Shown here: one piece after another, positions 50,141 through 62,460 of the stretch
Position numbering within the stretch: position 1 is the stretch's first letter
Layout of the letters: each line of letters begins with the position of its first letter
NCBI GenBank assembly: GCA_036345935.2
Contig: JADWOT020000008.1
Span: 375,901 to 439,900, forward strand
Source: Taenia hydatigena
Lineage: Eukaryota; Platyhelminthes; Cestoda; Cyclophyllidea; Taeniidae
DNA length: 64,000 nt
Direction: 5' to 3'
Notes under the pieces: model-generated
Database searches by the model: none
What the model was told of the DNA's origin: nothing
Seen by the model: the letters and a program-made list of their open reading frames with translations, nothing else
Translations under genes and position numbers: made by a program

Positions 50141-51145
50141 GTGCAACACCAATGTTGTTCGCTCTGTCAAATGCATTGGGTAGTGATTTATTTAAGCTTG
50201 GGCAACATTCTGCAGCGGTTCGTTAAAAAGCTTAATTACAAAAAAAAGCGCTTTTGACGTTTTTAACTACAGATATGGGTGCGCTTTAGAGCGGAAAATG
50301 TCAAGTGTGGACTTCAATGTCACCTTATTACTCCAAAATCATTCATAAATTGATGCAGCATATTGAACAACTAAAGTGCTAGAAGACTTTCCTTAGCGAT
50401 ATTCCACATGGTTCTCTTGCGTTCATTGCGAAATTATGCTGTGCGTCTCAAGCAGGACATAAGGATACCGCACTGTTTATTGTCTTTATGGTAATCGTAT
50501 TCCCCACCCTATCTGAGCGGTGGGTTGAAGATGTAAATGCAACAGACTGCTGTGCGGGAATATTGCCGTAATTTTACTTCCTCACCTTCTCAACTTCTCT
50601 ATTTGATCTCGAGGCCTGCTGGCATGCCCTTTTGGGCACTTTTGAAGAGAAATACGCAATTACATGATCAGAGATTAAAAACCTGTGCACGGGATTTCAG
50701 GCAAACCAAGTACAGGGAATCTCACGGAGTGATTACACCTTTACGAATTGGCTTAGTTAAAATGCATGTAACCACGGTACACAACTACGGGTTTTACCAT
50801 TTACAGTGACCACTGGTCGCTGTCTGATACTTTTTACATTGCATTTACTTATCTTGCCGGATTCCGATGGAATTTTCTCGAAATTATACCAATTAGTAAA
50901 ACTATGAAACTTTGGATTCGCTACTGAGGAGTAAATCGTAGCCCCTACAATAACATATGCATCGCGATTCTCTATTCTTCTGCGTGTCGGGTCGCCTTCA
51001 CCAAGGTGTATTTTCGCCCAACCCTAGAAGCTAAATTGTGTGGCACGTTAGATATGTCACGTTGTTGATGTCGCAGGTGTTCATCAATTTACATGGTCTC
51101 CTTTAAAATAAGTTCTTAATAAATTTTGCCCTTTTGCTCACACCA

Positions 51146-51560
51146 GAGTGGTCTTAAAGACTTCAACCTGTTCATTTTCATCTCCTATAAGAGTGCAGTG
51201 GATTGGACCTGAAGAACCTGCATTTGTCATTTTGACGGGTGATAAGTGTGAACGTGTTTCTGGGCAGAGCAACCGAGCAAAGCAGATGTGCGTACAAGAT
51301 TAAATGCCCTAAAAATTTCCACATTCTATGTTGAACGCAGTGTGTCTGTTCACAAAGCCGTAGGTGCACAGGGTACAATACGTGCGACGGATGGATAGGC
51401 TTTGGGAAGGAAGAGTTTAATGGTTCAGCTAAGGCGCTCCAAGGTAAACTTTTTACCGCTACAGATCTTAAAGACCGTTAATACTCCTTGCACAATGCCT
51501 TTCAAAATATCGTTTTGTTTTAGTAGCCGATCGAAAATGATGCATCTTGCCTTTGACTGT
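51146..51560 (+). pseudogene. Second, heavily decayed CELF RRM3 copy
   Basis: Matches the RRM3 exons of the locus at 44,274-45,846. One frame from 51,150 gives FNLFIF (RNP2). After a frameshift a second frame from 51,206 gives DLKNLHLSF, a TGA (51,233-51,235), then RVISVNVFLGRATEQSRC. The next exon gives GAQGTIRATDG, a TAG (51,396-51,398), then ALGRKSLMVQLRRSK. The last intron is retained (GTAAAC donor after 51,443, TTTTGTTTTAG acceptor before 51,524) and the start of the final exon also aligns. The acceptor in front of the penultimate exon is deleted. Intron retention means DNA-level duplication, not retroposition. It keeps the aromatic RNP2 Phe that the other copy lost, so it was probably copied from the parental gene or before that loss. 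Confidence 0.75.
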
Positions 51561-54500
51561 CTAGTGAACGACCAATTTGCCTTCAGCCCTTTCCTCTAAT
51601 CTTTGCCGATTTCTTGAACTAATTTAAGCGCTATCGTATCGTCAGCAATCTACTATGTGCAAAGTTTTACTCTTAATAATAGTTATATGAGATTTTATTT
51701 GCTTCGGCACCGTATTTTAGATGTCACCTCTGAGTACTTGCGTGGTTTATCATTTGGGCGTGTGGCTATCGCTATCCCTAATCTGTTGCGTGACTGTCGG
51801 TTTGAGTAAAATTTGGATGGTTTTGCTTTAACTATTGCTCTTGCCTTCATACATGCAGCACAGCTCACATCATTTAGAGTTATTCTACATGCAGATTTTA
51901 TTCATGCCTTTTGTACTATTTGCTTAATATAACGTTCTACCTGATTGACAGTGTTGCCATGTTTTTATCACTCGCTGATTTTCAATTGCTTTTTCTGAAT
52001 TGGTTGACTATAGCTCATTTGCATCACATGCAACGTGTTTATTAAGGCAAATATTTTGCTTCTTTACCAATGCTTGATTTGTGAGACCAGGAATGATGCT
52101 CTAATGAGGTTGGCATGTCATTTGTATTCCAGAAAAAATCCCAAGTGCATTTAAATAAGGCTGCAGGAGGATGTACAAACTATGTTCTTTGCACAAGCTA
52201 ATCAACTAAATGCATAAGGTGTGGTTTTGCAACGTGCAAGAAGCAAACTACGATAAGTACTGCAGTTTTTGATATTTAATTTATCAGACGATGAGGCAAA
52301 ACTTAGGTTACAACTAATCACATTTGGCGGATTAGCAATCGGTAACTACCAGCCATGATGGTAGGCCATTTTCCGTTATAATAGTAGAGGGCCTGTCTGT
52401 AGAGGATGCTTTTAGTAGGCTCTGCTCTCCATGCGATTTGCATTATCGTAAAGCAAAGTGTAGTAACATTTCTCATTTGCATTGATGCGCAATGTAATTA
52501 ACGGTTTAGAAATGAACCCGTAACCATCTTACCATGGTGACATGCCCAAATCGATTCTTGGTCCTAGATCGCAGCAACTGCAGCTCATGCACTCACAATT
52601 CAGCGTGCGGTAATGCAGACGCCCCAATGACTATGCGCAACAATGAACGGCCGCTGAGGATTACCATTACCATTGACTTGCGACCGACATCCATTACGCC
52701 ACTGACATTCTTTGATATCTAACCACTTCTGTTAGGCATAGGTTATTTCCATTGTAACGTGCTGATCTCAAGGTGCCTAAGGACCTCTAACCTACCATAT
52801 GATCTTGCGTCTACCCAGCCACCACCCCTGATGCCCTACATTGTGACAACCGGCGTATGTACTGTCTCGCCTTCAGTATGTGCTGCAGCCATTCGTAGCA
52901 GTTAAGTGGCAGCTTTTATTAAGCCAATATTTAATGATGTATTTTTCGCACCTTTTCATATGGCTACATATTTAAGGTATCATAAATGCACTTTAGGGCC
53001 TTCCCATTACGTCTTGATCCCAGTTCCTTACCTGCGGCATTGAACACCGCAGCATCCTGGGCAAAATAAAAGTCCGCCATTTCGTGCTAAGCACTGTTAA
53101 GTTCTCCGTAGTGATGTTTTAATGAATCGCTTCCTTCAATATCATCAGACACTTCTACCTCTATACGACCTCTGTGAATTCGGCTAAATTTTCCTAGTCA
53201 TTCATTCTTTTTAAGCTCATTTAAAACACGATTTTAATAAAGTCAACTTTCTAGCGATTTTCATTATACCTGGCAGCGTTTACCTATAAGTTATACCTGT
53301 CAGCCGTTCTACCGTCCCATTGACAATCTTTGCTATTCATTCTCACCTCAGTGGAGCAGTTACATCAATCCCTTAATTCGTGGTACAGGGGACCCAGCGA
53401 CGTGCATGGCAAGATCAACCAATGATCTCACACTGCTGGCACATACTAATGTAGCCTGCGCCAAATCGGTGATAATGCCATCAGATCCGCTGCCTCTCCC
53501 TAGTTGCGTTGCAAGTTGTGCAAACCATTTATTGCATAACTTAAGAAAGCGTGATCTTAAGGGGTATAGTCAACTGTTACTTGGCACGTGCTTACTCTCG
53601 TTCTCACCGCATTTAATTGTGGGTGCACTATATAAGGATTCCTATTGCTGTCACTACTCAATGCTTCACTTTGTCGATGCATTGGAGTCCAAATCGCAGG
53701 ATTTAACCATACGAGTTCATTTTAGCCAAGGATTTTGCTCAAATGAATGTGTTTGTGTGAACTTGACTTGTTTTATTTGCAGCACTCAATGGCACTAATT
53801 ATTTACCGAAACCACCTGCATAAAATCTCAAGTTTCCTCGAATTTGTTGATGCATCCTCTAAAGTTGCTTGGAAATCAGGATAGTAAAGAGATTTGATAA
53901 AATATCTAGCATTGGGCCAAAAAAGGCGTTAAATTGATAACGAATCTGAAACATTGAAACGCCAAAGTTTCTAAGGAACAGTCTGTACTGTGTCTTATTA
54001 ATAGGATCAATGGAGCAGGCACAATGGACTAATAACAAACAAAATTCGGTATTTGGTTCGCTAGCGAAATCCTGCAATAGTAAACAGAAAAAGTGACAAA
54101 GTCGACGACAGCCGGATAAAATTGCAAGTAGAGGGTCCCGAGTCAAGTAATGATGTTGCGAGTTGGCAATGAAGCTGATACTACTGAACAAACTGACCTC
54201 AGTTGCGGCACGCATTTGTGTACTCAGTGAATCGATTGCATTGCGGACACAATTCAAAATCTAGCGCAGGCATTGATAGATGAAGTGGATGGAAGTGCTG
54301 CAATATTGCGCATTAACACCACGCCTTTACTCTTGGTATCGAATTCTTACTACTAAATCAGAGATTATCATTGACAGTGACCGGACCACTGCGAGGCACT
54401 AAGTTAATATCTTTCGCACACAATCTTTGTTCTTCTGATGCATGTGAAAAATTATTGGAAGAGACAGAGTACCTAAGAGCAAGGAAGTAGAAGGAGATGG

Positions 54501-54849
54501 ATTAATTTTAGTTAACAAAATCTCATCCTTTATGTTAAAAACTAAGTTCATAAGAGAGAATATAATTTGAAGAACGACATGAAGCGGCAAGCATTCCCAG
54601 TGAACTGGAACCACATGCCTATGTAGCTCGAAGTTTAACCAAACACGCGACTACAGCTTCTCCGCGTTCTAATAGCATTTTAGCAACCAAGCAAGCAGTG
54701 CTATCTTATCCTTAAAGGATATAAAAATACATGCAAATTTTATATTTACTGCTGCTTTTCAAGCTGGCCAGTGTTGTTTGTAAAGTTGGGTTTCTGCTAA
54801 GTCCACGAGAAATTGAGGTGAAAACGCAAAGATTCATAATGCGCAGGAA
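51561..54849. other. No supported gene
   Basis: The first few hundred bases may be decayed 3' UTR of the CELF copy. Open frames at 53,406-53,798 (plus) and 53,859-54,257 (minus) reach about 130 codons, but neither shows a domain or good splice context. Confidence 0.35.
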
Positions 54850-55270
54850 GGGCTACGACATGAAAATAGATTTGTGCGCCATCATCATGTTATTGCGGCA
54901 TAAGTAGCGAGAGCATAGAAGGTTTATTATTATTATAAAGTGGCGAGAGCACAGAGTTTTAGTTTGTGCCGATTTTAATGATGTGCCTGCAGTTGATGTC
55001 CGAGAGCATAGAATTTGTGGTTAGTATGTCGACTTACATCATGTGACTGCAATTGAATTGGCAGAAGCAAAGAGGTTGTCGTTAGTGTATCAATCTTCCC
55101 CACGATCCTGCATGATGCAAGGTGTAAGGCGATACGCATCAGGTTAATTCTCCTCTCTCGCCACTTCAACTGCAATCGCATAATATCAATTTACACACCA
55201 GATTTAAATTCGCATTTCCTGTTCCATCAACTGCATTCGCTTTGTGTCAGTCTGTACACCACATGCAATT
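54850..55270. repeat. 58-60 bp tandem array that flips orientation
   Basis: Direct units start near 54,850, 54,907 (shortened), 54,943, 55,001 and 55,061, each beginning with a variant of GCGAGAGCATAGA and containing a GTGACTGCAGTTGA-type core. From about 55,152 the same unit appears reverse-complemented twice (cores CTTCAACTGCAATCGC and ATCAACTGCATTCGCT). One inverted unit read backwards restores GTGGCGAGAG. The array is therefore partly palindromic about a centre near 55,130. Divergence between units is substantial. Confidence 0.6.
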
Positions 55271-55599
55271 TCTCCACCTACATCCCGATTCCTTGGTTCT
55301 AGTGTCACAAAGTAATTGAGTGGCTATAACTTTAAATCGTGATAGTAAGTGGAGGTATTTAATCATAATCATTTTTACAAGGGGCTCTTCTTTGTTCTGC
55401 TCCTATTGCTATGTGAATTTGATTTGCGAAACTCCAAAAAGTATTAGTTTAGTGGTGGCTTACCCTATTTGGCAAAATACTTATAGGAGACCTTCGGAAG
55501 GAATTACTGATACTTCACGGCAAGAAGGAAAAGGAAGAGACTTTGCGCCTTGCCAAGTGTGCGACAATATTTCCGTGACAAGGAGCGAAACTGGGAAGA

Positions 55600-55760
55600 A
55601 CAAATTCAAACGTAAATTAAACACGAGAGAAGTCAGACTCGTTTGGCAACCACCCAGGTGCACACCGTTGCTTCTCCTATCCGAGGCAAACGGTTGTAGG
55701 ATCTTCAAGGTTCTTAATGGCCTCTCTGGTAGCACCTACAATGGGAAGTTGAATCCGTAA
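55600..55760 (+). other. Possible integrase C-terminal remnant next to the gypsy RT
   Basis: An open frame ending at 55,758 contains REVRLVW followed by a proline-rich stretch and RIFKVLNGLSGSTYN. That order is reminiscent of the gypsy integrase tail, where a VW hydrophobic step precedes an I-x-K/R-V-L-x-x-x-T-Y strand. It lies directly upstream of the reverse transcriptase, the wrong side for one intact element, so if real it belongs to another copy or a rearrangement. It could equally be an unrelated chance frame. Confidence 0.2.
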
Positions 55761-55835
55761 CTAAGAAAAAAGCAACCCCGTTACCCCTTGTAAGCGATTA
55801 ATGGATCGCATGTTGCTCCTCACTTATAATTAAAA

Positions 55836-56505
55836 GTGGTGGAAACAGATGCTAAGACGGGCTTTGTGATTTCCAGACAATGCCTTCCGGACTCTGTAAT
55901 GTTGCATCTGACTACAAACGTTTGATGCAGATAGCACTAGTTGGTACTTTTCCAATATACCACATACTCTGCCTCGATAACATCCAAGAGCACAGAGTCA
56001 AACTTGAATTAGTGCCAAATCGTCTGCGAGGTGCAGGGCTAGCCTTAAAACCAAAGAAGTGCCATTTTCTTTACCAACTCGTCAACTTCTCATGGCAAAT
56101 AGTCTCATTACCTCATATGTTAATCACCAAAATCCGTACAAAGCGCGTAGGCTTGGCCAGTTACCGCATTTGCCCTGCTAAAGTCCTAGATAGAATTGCT
56201 ATCCTCCACATAAAACAACCGCAAAGCGGGTGATAAGAGAATTTACAGTGGGAGGACGAGCATGACGAAGTGTATAATGAGCCAACGCAAAGAATCTACT
56301 CCGCACAGATCCATGCTTTACCTAACTTTGAGGCCAACGCACCACCCTTTGTAATGGGTACAGACGCCAGTGATGTAGCCGTGGGTGATGTACCTTTCCA
56401 AGGACACAGATAAGGAAGAAAGACGGTATTTGCCTACACAAGGTTGATGCTCAGCTAAATAGTTGAGGCATAAATGCGCAACAGAACTCAAGCTACCCTC
56501 ACTCT
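55836..56505 (+). mobile_element. Dead Ty3/gypsy pol fragment: reverse transcriptase and RNase H
   Basis: The reverse transcriptase copies element RNA into DNA and RNase H removes the RNA strand. One frame from 55,872 reads QTMPSGLCNVASDYKRLM (the MPFGLCNAP box of the family), then CLDNI where the catalytic YLDD should be, then GLALKPKKCHFL and, after a deletion, VGLASY. Following stops at 56,231 and 56,234 the same frame continues QWEDEHDEVYNE and LPNFEANAPPFVMGTDASDV, the start of RNase H with its first catalytic Asp, then a TAA at 56,411. The YLDD change, deletions and stops show it is inactive. Upstream KTGFV (near 55,850) belongs to the same domain one frame away. No LTR, protease or gag was recognised. 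Confidence 0.85.
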
Positions 56506-59416
56506 CACCAATATCCGTACCATTGATTAAATTAGGCGATCCACCGGTTTCAAAGTAAAAAGGCAGCGTTACGATGATTTGGTAAGTGTGCTAAAATTTT
56601 AGCCTGGAGTGCTACTTGCTCTTCATTGGGTTTTTTCAGTTCATTTCAGGTGACAGTAGGATAGAGTTCACAAACGGCAGAAATATTGGGGAGCATTTTA
56701 CTAGAAGTGCAGAGCTTGATAACACTTGCCAGATTAGAAAAGTGGTAGTCCATGCCGAATTCCCTTTAAGAGCGGTTCTCACTTAGATGGTGGGCCAGTC
56801 AGAATAACAAACGCTAGTTTTGGTCAAGACAACTATTATTTGGCAGTATTATTGGCAGAGTAGTTAACGCTGTCCCCAGGGACATCCTCCTGAATGGCAT
56901 TCATCTTTCACTTCCACCGGCATACCTTACCGAGGCATTCCTACAAACCCAGTAGAGCCTACCTACAAATAGGCGATTCCTCCTCGTATCATTAAAAGGC
57001 TGCAAGAAAGATGATTGATTATTAATTTCACCTCCTCATTTTGTAAGTTTTCAACCGCTAGCTTTCGACGCTTCATTTTTGTCACCTTTTGTCCATATCC
57101 TTCTCCCATATTAAGGCAGACATCTCGTGGTAGAACACAGATGTCTCTTGATGGCTAAAAGGCGTTCAGCTGAAGGAGCAACATCCGGAAAAGAAAACCA
57201 AAGACAGGTCCTTTTCATAATGCGGAGCAATTTAAAGCACATAAGAATCGGCTTAGCTCTAGCATGCTGCAGGACGCATTCAGCATTCAATATTCAGTCC
57301 TTGCTTTCAGATGCTTCCTGTTATGATCTCCAACAAATCCTTCCTAAAGTACCATTCCACATAACTTTTTCTTGCATTGACTACTGAGCCTCAATCCAGT
57401 AATAAGCACTCCATTTTTAACTTGCACAGGTTATTTGCATTCTTGTTATGGTGAAGAAAAGCGATACAGTGCATGACTATGCCTAGACTCTTGTTCAGTA
57501 AAGGCTTGTACGCACATGACTTCGATTGGTCAAGTAGAGTCATCGTAGCAGAAGGAAAAGTCGGAATGAACCGAGGTTGCTAAATCTTATCAGCCCACAA
57601 GCATTTGGTGGGATAACCCAAAGTGTATGCGCGCCTTGAGAATCTACCATCTGTGATGATGGTGTCAACCAGTCAGACTTTCTGCACTGGCCTTAAAGGG
57701 CACTACCAAACTTGTCAATCATTATCGTGCCAGCAAGGCATGCGGATTCAAATCGCCCGCCAAAAATACGTAATCCTCCTAATAGGTCTAAGTCATAGGC
57801 TTTCGTTAAATACGCCCTTACTTTTGTGCATGTTATCATCCCTACTACCCATCGAATAGTTTCGTGAGGCCCTTTGATTCGCGCCATTTCAGAAAAAAAC
57901 AACTTTCAAAAAGGCCGATTGTTAATAATCCCTCCTTAGGGCCTTCTCACCTACTCAGTCGGTCATTGCATTGGTCACTAGGACAGCGGTGGTTCTATCG
58001 AAGAGCAGTTGTGCCAGCATTCAAGCAAGTCAGCATGCAACCTGTGGCCCCACTTTGAGAGAAACCGTTAGAAAAGAGTTGGACCGTGACTGAGGCAGTG
58101 CATCCTCCAAATCGTATGAAATGAGGGCGTCTATGCACAGAGATGTAAATAGCATTGCGGTTGGCATAGCCTATCCATTAACGGAACTCTGATCCTGCTC
58201 CCACTTACGCCCATTCAGCGTAGCTGTTGTATACAGGGTGAATGTAATGATAAAGGCAAAGGCGGCAAGCACCACAGAAAGGTGACTACAATACCAAGTG
58301 TGTACTGCAATCGTACAGGCAAAGACATCATCTCTTGGGAGGGATACTGGTACTCGAATGTTAACGAATTTTCTACATTTTTCCTGCACACGTTCCACTT
58401 TCCTGTCTCCAATCGAATTATGGTGCATGAAATTGGCTGACGCATGCACTCCTGTCAAGTACTTTTACATCTTAGCATGTTCCACTAAAAGCCTGTGAGC
58501 TTACATTTGTAAATATTGCATAGCTGTCAAACATAGCAAGCAAGTGGTTCGCGTAAGAGTTAACGTCTTCTTTGAGCATCACTCTTTATGCTAAAGCAAG
58601 TTAAGGGTGGAATCGTGTGGTCAAAATCACAAATACTAGTTGTTTGTTTCCTGCAAAGAAATATTATTAGATAATGAAGAACCTCTACTGCACTGCAGGC
58701 AACGAAACTGCATTGCAAATGATAGTAAGGTAATGGCCCCGAGACAGCGTTGTCACAATCAAACAGAAATGTAGGCTACCGTCACCACGTAGCAACAGTA
58801 AGTATCGCATAATCTACTGTGCATTAGCTTCGTTAACTGTCGTCCTCCGGTCTGACATGCAGCTGTTATAGATCACATCAAGAGGACTGCAAGCACTCTT
58901 CTTGGTGCATGAAAGAGACGATTTATTCCATGCGAATGGGAAACAGAACAGCATTAATTCAGCCCATTGACTCGAAAACTTCTTCACTGACCCATCTTGT
59001 CAGAAACGAATTCTTTTATCTCCCGTTCGTTCCCTTATCTTTGTCCTTGCATACCTCGCACAAATTATCAGCGAGTAGCTGCTCACTAAGGCCAATGGTC
59101 TCAAAATACATTGACATGCATTAATGGAGCCTGCACAAAATAGTTGATGACACATTCAGATTTTTGCTGCTATTTAGTGATGCAGTATCACAGGACCTAG
59201 TGAGTTAGCGGTAATTGCTATGCGTCTAAAAGAAAACGGTGTTAATGATAATTATTATTAATCCTGGGTAAACCGAATCGTGAGCGGTTCGTCCGACTGT
59301 TATACAGCACTGTACAGCAAAAAACTACTTTGGTTGAAGTCAGTGTTGGGTAGGATCGGAACGCGTTTCTCTGCTCATCGAATCCCTTCCACTCTTCCAC
59401 CACATTCCGACTGCTC
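56506..59416. other. No supported gene
   Basis: Could contain further unrecognisable debris of the gypsy element. At 58,171-58,458 two minus-strand frames overlap, both with a hydrophobic segment (for example LAAFAFIITFTLYTTATLNG) ahead of a GTAAGT-like donor near 58,210. A decayed membrane-protein exon is possible, but neither frame can be chosen. Confidence 0.3.
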
Positions 59417-59605
59417 TTACGGGAAATTTATGTCGAACTTGACAACAAGCAGTATTGACATTGGAGCTGCAGAGAGAGGCGTGAATGTTGCATTCCCTTC
59501 TACTGTAGATGCCCCTTCGAGCATTGCAGGTGCCAGAGCATCGTAGAGGGAGAGCTGAGGCTTTGGTGTGCTGTCGCAATGGGTGATTGACAATCTCTTT
59601 GACAA
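59417..59605 (-). CDS. Candidate internal exon, unknown product
   Basis: A 62-codon minus-strand frame reads THCDSTPKPQLSLYDALAPA, LEGASTVEGNATFTPL and SILLVVKFDINF. It runs into CCC-GTAAGAG, a good donor (near 59,425), so the TAA at the end of the frame overlaps the splice site. The composition is protein-like and a TPLSAAP loop precedes a hydrophobic strand. I do not recognise it, and the upstream acceptor is not obvious. The opposite strand is also open, which weakens the call. Confidence 0.25.
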   Translation of the reverse strand: MSKRLSITHCDSTPKPQLSLYDALAPAMLEGASTVEGNATFTPLSAAPMSILLVVKFDINFP

Positions 59606-62184
59606 TTATTTGCAAGCTTGCCAACATATTATAAACATCGTTTTAATAAGGAGAATTCACCCTTCAAAAGTAGCAAAGCCACTATGTTAGAGTTTTATCG
59701 ATCCCTCAGAGTGCATAGGATGTGACGAAGCCGATGAACCAAATCTGACCCATCCTAACATATGGCAGCTCGGAAGTTCCAGTGTCTTGTTTTACATTTG
59801 GCGATATCTTAAGCAGGTAGGACCAAGCAGCATGTAAAGTTGCCATCACATACAAACCTGAAGCTAACTTCACTGATGACAACAACTGAATAGATTCAAA
59901 GTTGACGCGCAATCACTCAAAGGACATGATGAAGTCTCCTAGCTCTCTCACAGGGCAAGTTTTACGGATAATGATTCGGTCATTAACGATGGCCCACAAA
60001 AATTGCAACCACTTCTAGAGCAAGGTATAATAATTTTAAAGTTAACTATCGACTTACTAAGGTACCCAAAAAGAATCCTGTATAGCACATGAATCTAGAA
60101 TCCTGTACAAGAAAAACAGGCTCGAAAGCACGTGCGTCTTGCACTGCACTACCACCAATCACCTCCTATGTTCTCTATTTTGCAGCCTCACAATTCATGG
60201 ATCATTTGCCTTCATGCTGCGCAAAAACAGTGGTCCTAATCTCTTTGTTCTAGCCTACCATCCTGACCACGTGCATGAAGACAATGCGCAATTTTACTCG
60301 AGCGCTGTACATTTGTACCTCGTGCTCGCGAACATTCTCCACTAGGAATCGGGTCATGTTGCCGTCACTGACCACGACCGATCATACAATAATACAAAGA
60401 TGACAACCGAACATGCTCGACTGTTGTTTAAACTCCCAATTCTAAGGCGCCAGGAATAACCAATGGAATTAAATTTGCAGTAAAAACGGACGTGAAGTCT
60501 GATCCTTCTAGTTGTCTACATTGCGTCTGGATCAGCTTAATCATACACCAGATGCAGTCGGGTCGCCATAGCATGGAGTTCATGAAAGGGTTCTCAAATA
60601 ATGTGTATTTTTTTTAGCACTTTTTCCTTGGGCACATTTAGCAGGAGCTTAAGGATCAAGAGAGCGTAGAAGTCTTGGTTTGTATATCCGTGCTGACTGA
60701 GATGAAGTGGCTTGTTTTACAAAGCAACCATGGTGCCTTCCCTTCTGGCTGACATTTCACTCCACCTCAAACGACTTTGTCTGTGATTCCAGGCTCTACA
60801 AGGCTGCGCATGGAAGGAAAATGTCGTCAGTGAATCACGGCGTCCATTGTGCACTTGATGAAGAGGGTGTTCATTAGCTGGTGACAGTGCCTCTGGTTGT
60901 ATAGAAGTGACCAAAGCCAGACCAGTTTCTACTAACACCGAGGGACTTTGCACAAACTTCCATCCCGCCAACCCACTTCCTCACACAGGCGAGCGGTATC
61001 AACAAATTGGTAATCCTATCGACAGACACTAAGAAGGTGGCAATAACAGCGAAACATTAGCTGTACTGCCCTTGGTTTAGCTTGCAGAAAAGAACACCAG
61101 TACCTCAGTAGCAACCCTGACAGGCAACGCAGCGGCGGCGATTTAGATGTGCGCCATCTAAAAAAGCACACAGAAATCGCGAGTCAGCAAGGATAGTCAC
61201 AATTGGGACAGTAAATTTGCTAATAGCCGCACGATAATAAAAGCAATCAGGGATAGGACTGTTGTGCCCCTTCATGGAAGAAATGCCACTCGCGCGCACA
61301 CTGAGTGCAACACTGCATCGAGGTAAGGAAGCAGAAGTGCCAGTGCCGATGGTGTTGCAGCAATAGACTAAAGGAGGCATTGCCAGAACAGTTCAACAAA
61401 TGCAGAGTCAGCCACTACCTTTGTCGAGTCGTGCTCTTCCTTGTGTGAAAAAGAGAGAAGTGAACCGAATATAAACAGATGATGAATATAGACGAGATAG
61501 ATTAAGGGCGGATAGCTGGGCGTAAATGACGCGTAGCGAGCCAACGAAATGTAATAAAGTCCTTAAATGTAAAATAAACTGCTCAAAATTAACCGACAAA
61601 TCACATTTAAAAGCTAAACATCGTTAAGCAGTAAATATTTTGATGCGACACGCATTACAAAAGCGCTTTGCTGAATTCAAGGCATGGGCTAATCAAACAT
61701 TCGCATCTTAATATCTGGTTGCGAGTCGGATGAAGGGGTCTTCATTTCATCCTTTGCTGTGGAAGCTGTAGCCGAATGAACGCAAAAAGGTACTTTAGAT
61801 CAATCTCACCATTCTGACAGCAAGCAACCCCAGCAACTACTTCTATTTTGTCTGGAACAGCTCTAATGCCCTCGAGTGGTCAACTCGACAATCCGATAGG
61901 CAAAGGATAAGCAAAGGAAGCAGCCCCTACCGTTCGCAAAGCTTTGATGAAGTATAAATAATTGGGACTAATGTACCACATTTCAATTCAAAAACGCTGA
62001 CCTCAGCCAAATGACGCACTCAAAGTCAGCATTTGATTGAACCAGACAATGGATCTCGAACGCTCAAGAAACAGGCATAACAGAAGCTGAGAACTCAGCA
62101 GGACCTAGCAATTGCTATCTAGAAGTATCTGGTAAGATTGAATGTATTTAAAACCACTTAGATGATGACATTTTTTTGCCATGG
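59606..62184. other. No gene that can be settled
   Basis: Minus-strand frames at 60,717-60,971 and 61,105-61,380 (84 and 91 codons, the latter with eight cysteines and reading LADSRFLCAFLDGAHLN) look mildly protein-like, but no motif, phase-compatible splice pair or start supports them. Confidence 0.25.
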
Positions 62185-62460
62185 TCAGTTAAGTTTAAAA
62201 TTCAACCCAAGACATTTCCTTTGATGGATAATATCTGATGATGCACTATTATCTAATCCTGACTTGCCAAATCCCACTTTGCCAACTTTATGGAAAATCC
62301 CCTCAAATTTTCCATAAGCAATGAATGACTTCAGCACGTACACCGTTCTGGGCAAAGGCGTAACGCCCTCTATCTTTCCTAAAGTCTCAATTACATTTCC
62401 AGTGGGATGACCTGTCACACGTGAAAGACCGTTTGCTATCAACAACCGAAACTGAAAATG
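62185..62460 (-). CDS. Candidate terminal exon, unknown product
   Basis: Follows an acceptor with a good polypyrimidine tract (TTTTCTCTTTCCAG) at phase 0 and runs 91 codons to a TGA at 62,187-62,185. It reads FRLLIANGLSRVTGHPTGNV, ETLGKIEGVTPLPRTVYVLK and YGKFEGIFHKVGKVGFGKSG. The balance of glycine, lysine and hydrophobics is typical of a folded domain, but no family is recognised. It joins in phase to the candidate exon at 63,770-63,957. No AATAAA is evident shortly downstream on this strand. Confidence 0.33.
   Translation of the reverse strand, partial: HFQFRLLIANGLSRVTGHPTGNVIETLGKIEGVTPLPRTVYVLKSFIAYGKFEGIFHKVGKVGFGKSGLDNSASSDIIHQRKCLGLNFKLN

Noticed and set aside
53406..54257. Two opposite-strand frames of about 130 codons
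   Set aside because: Cysteine- and leucine-rich readings without domains, splice sites or codon bias; compatible with chance in this base composition.
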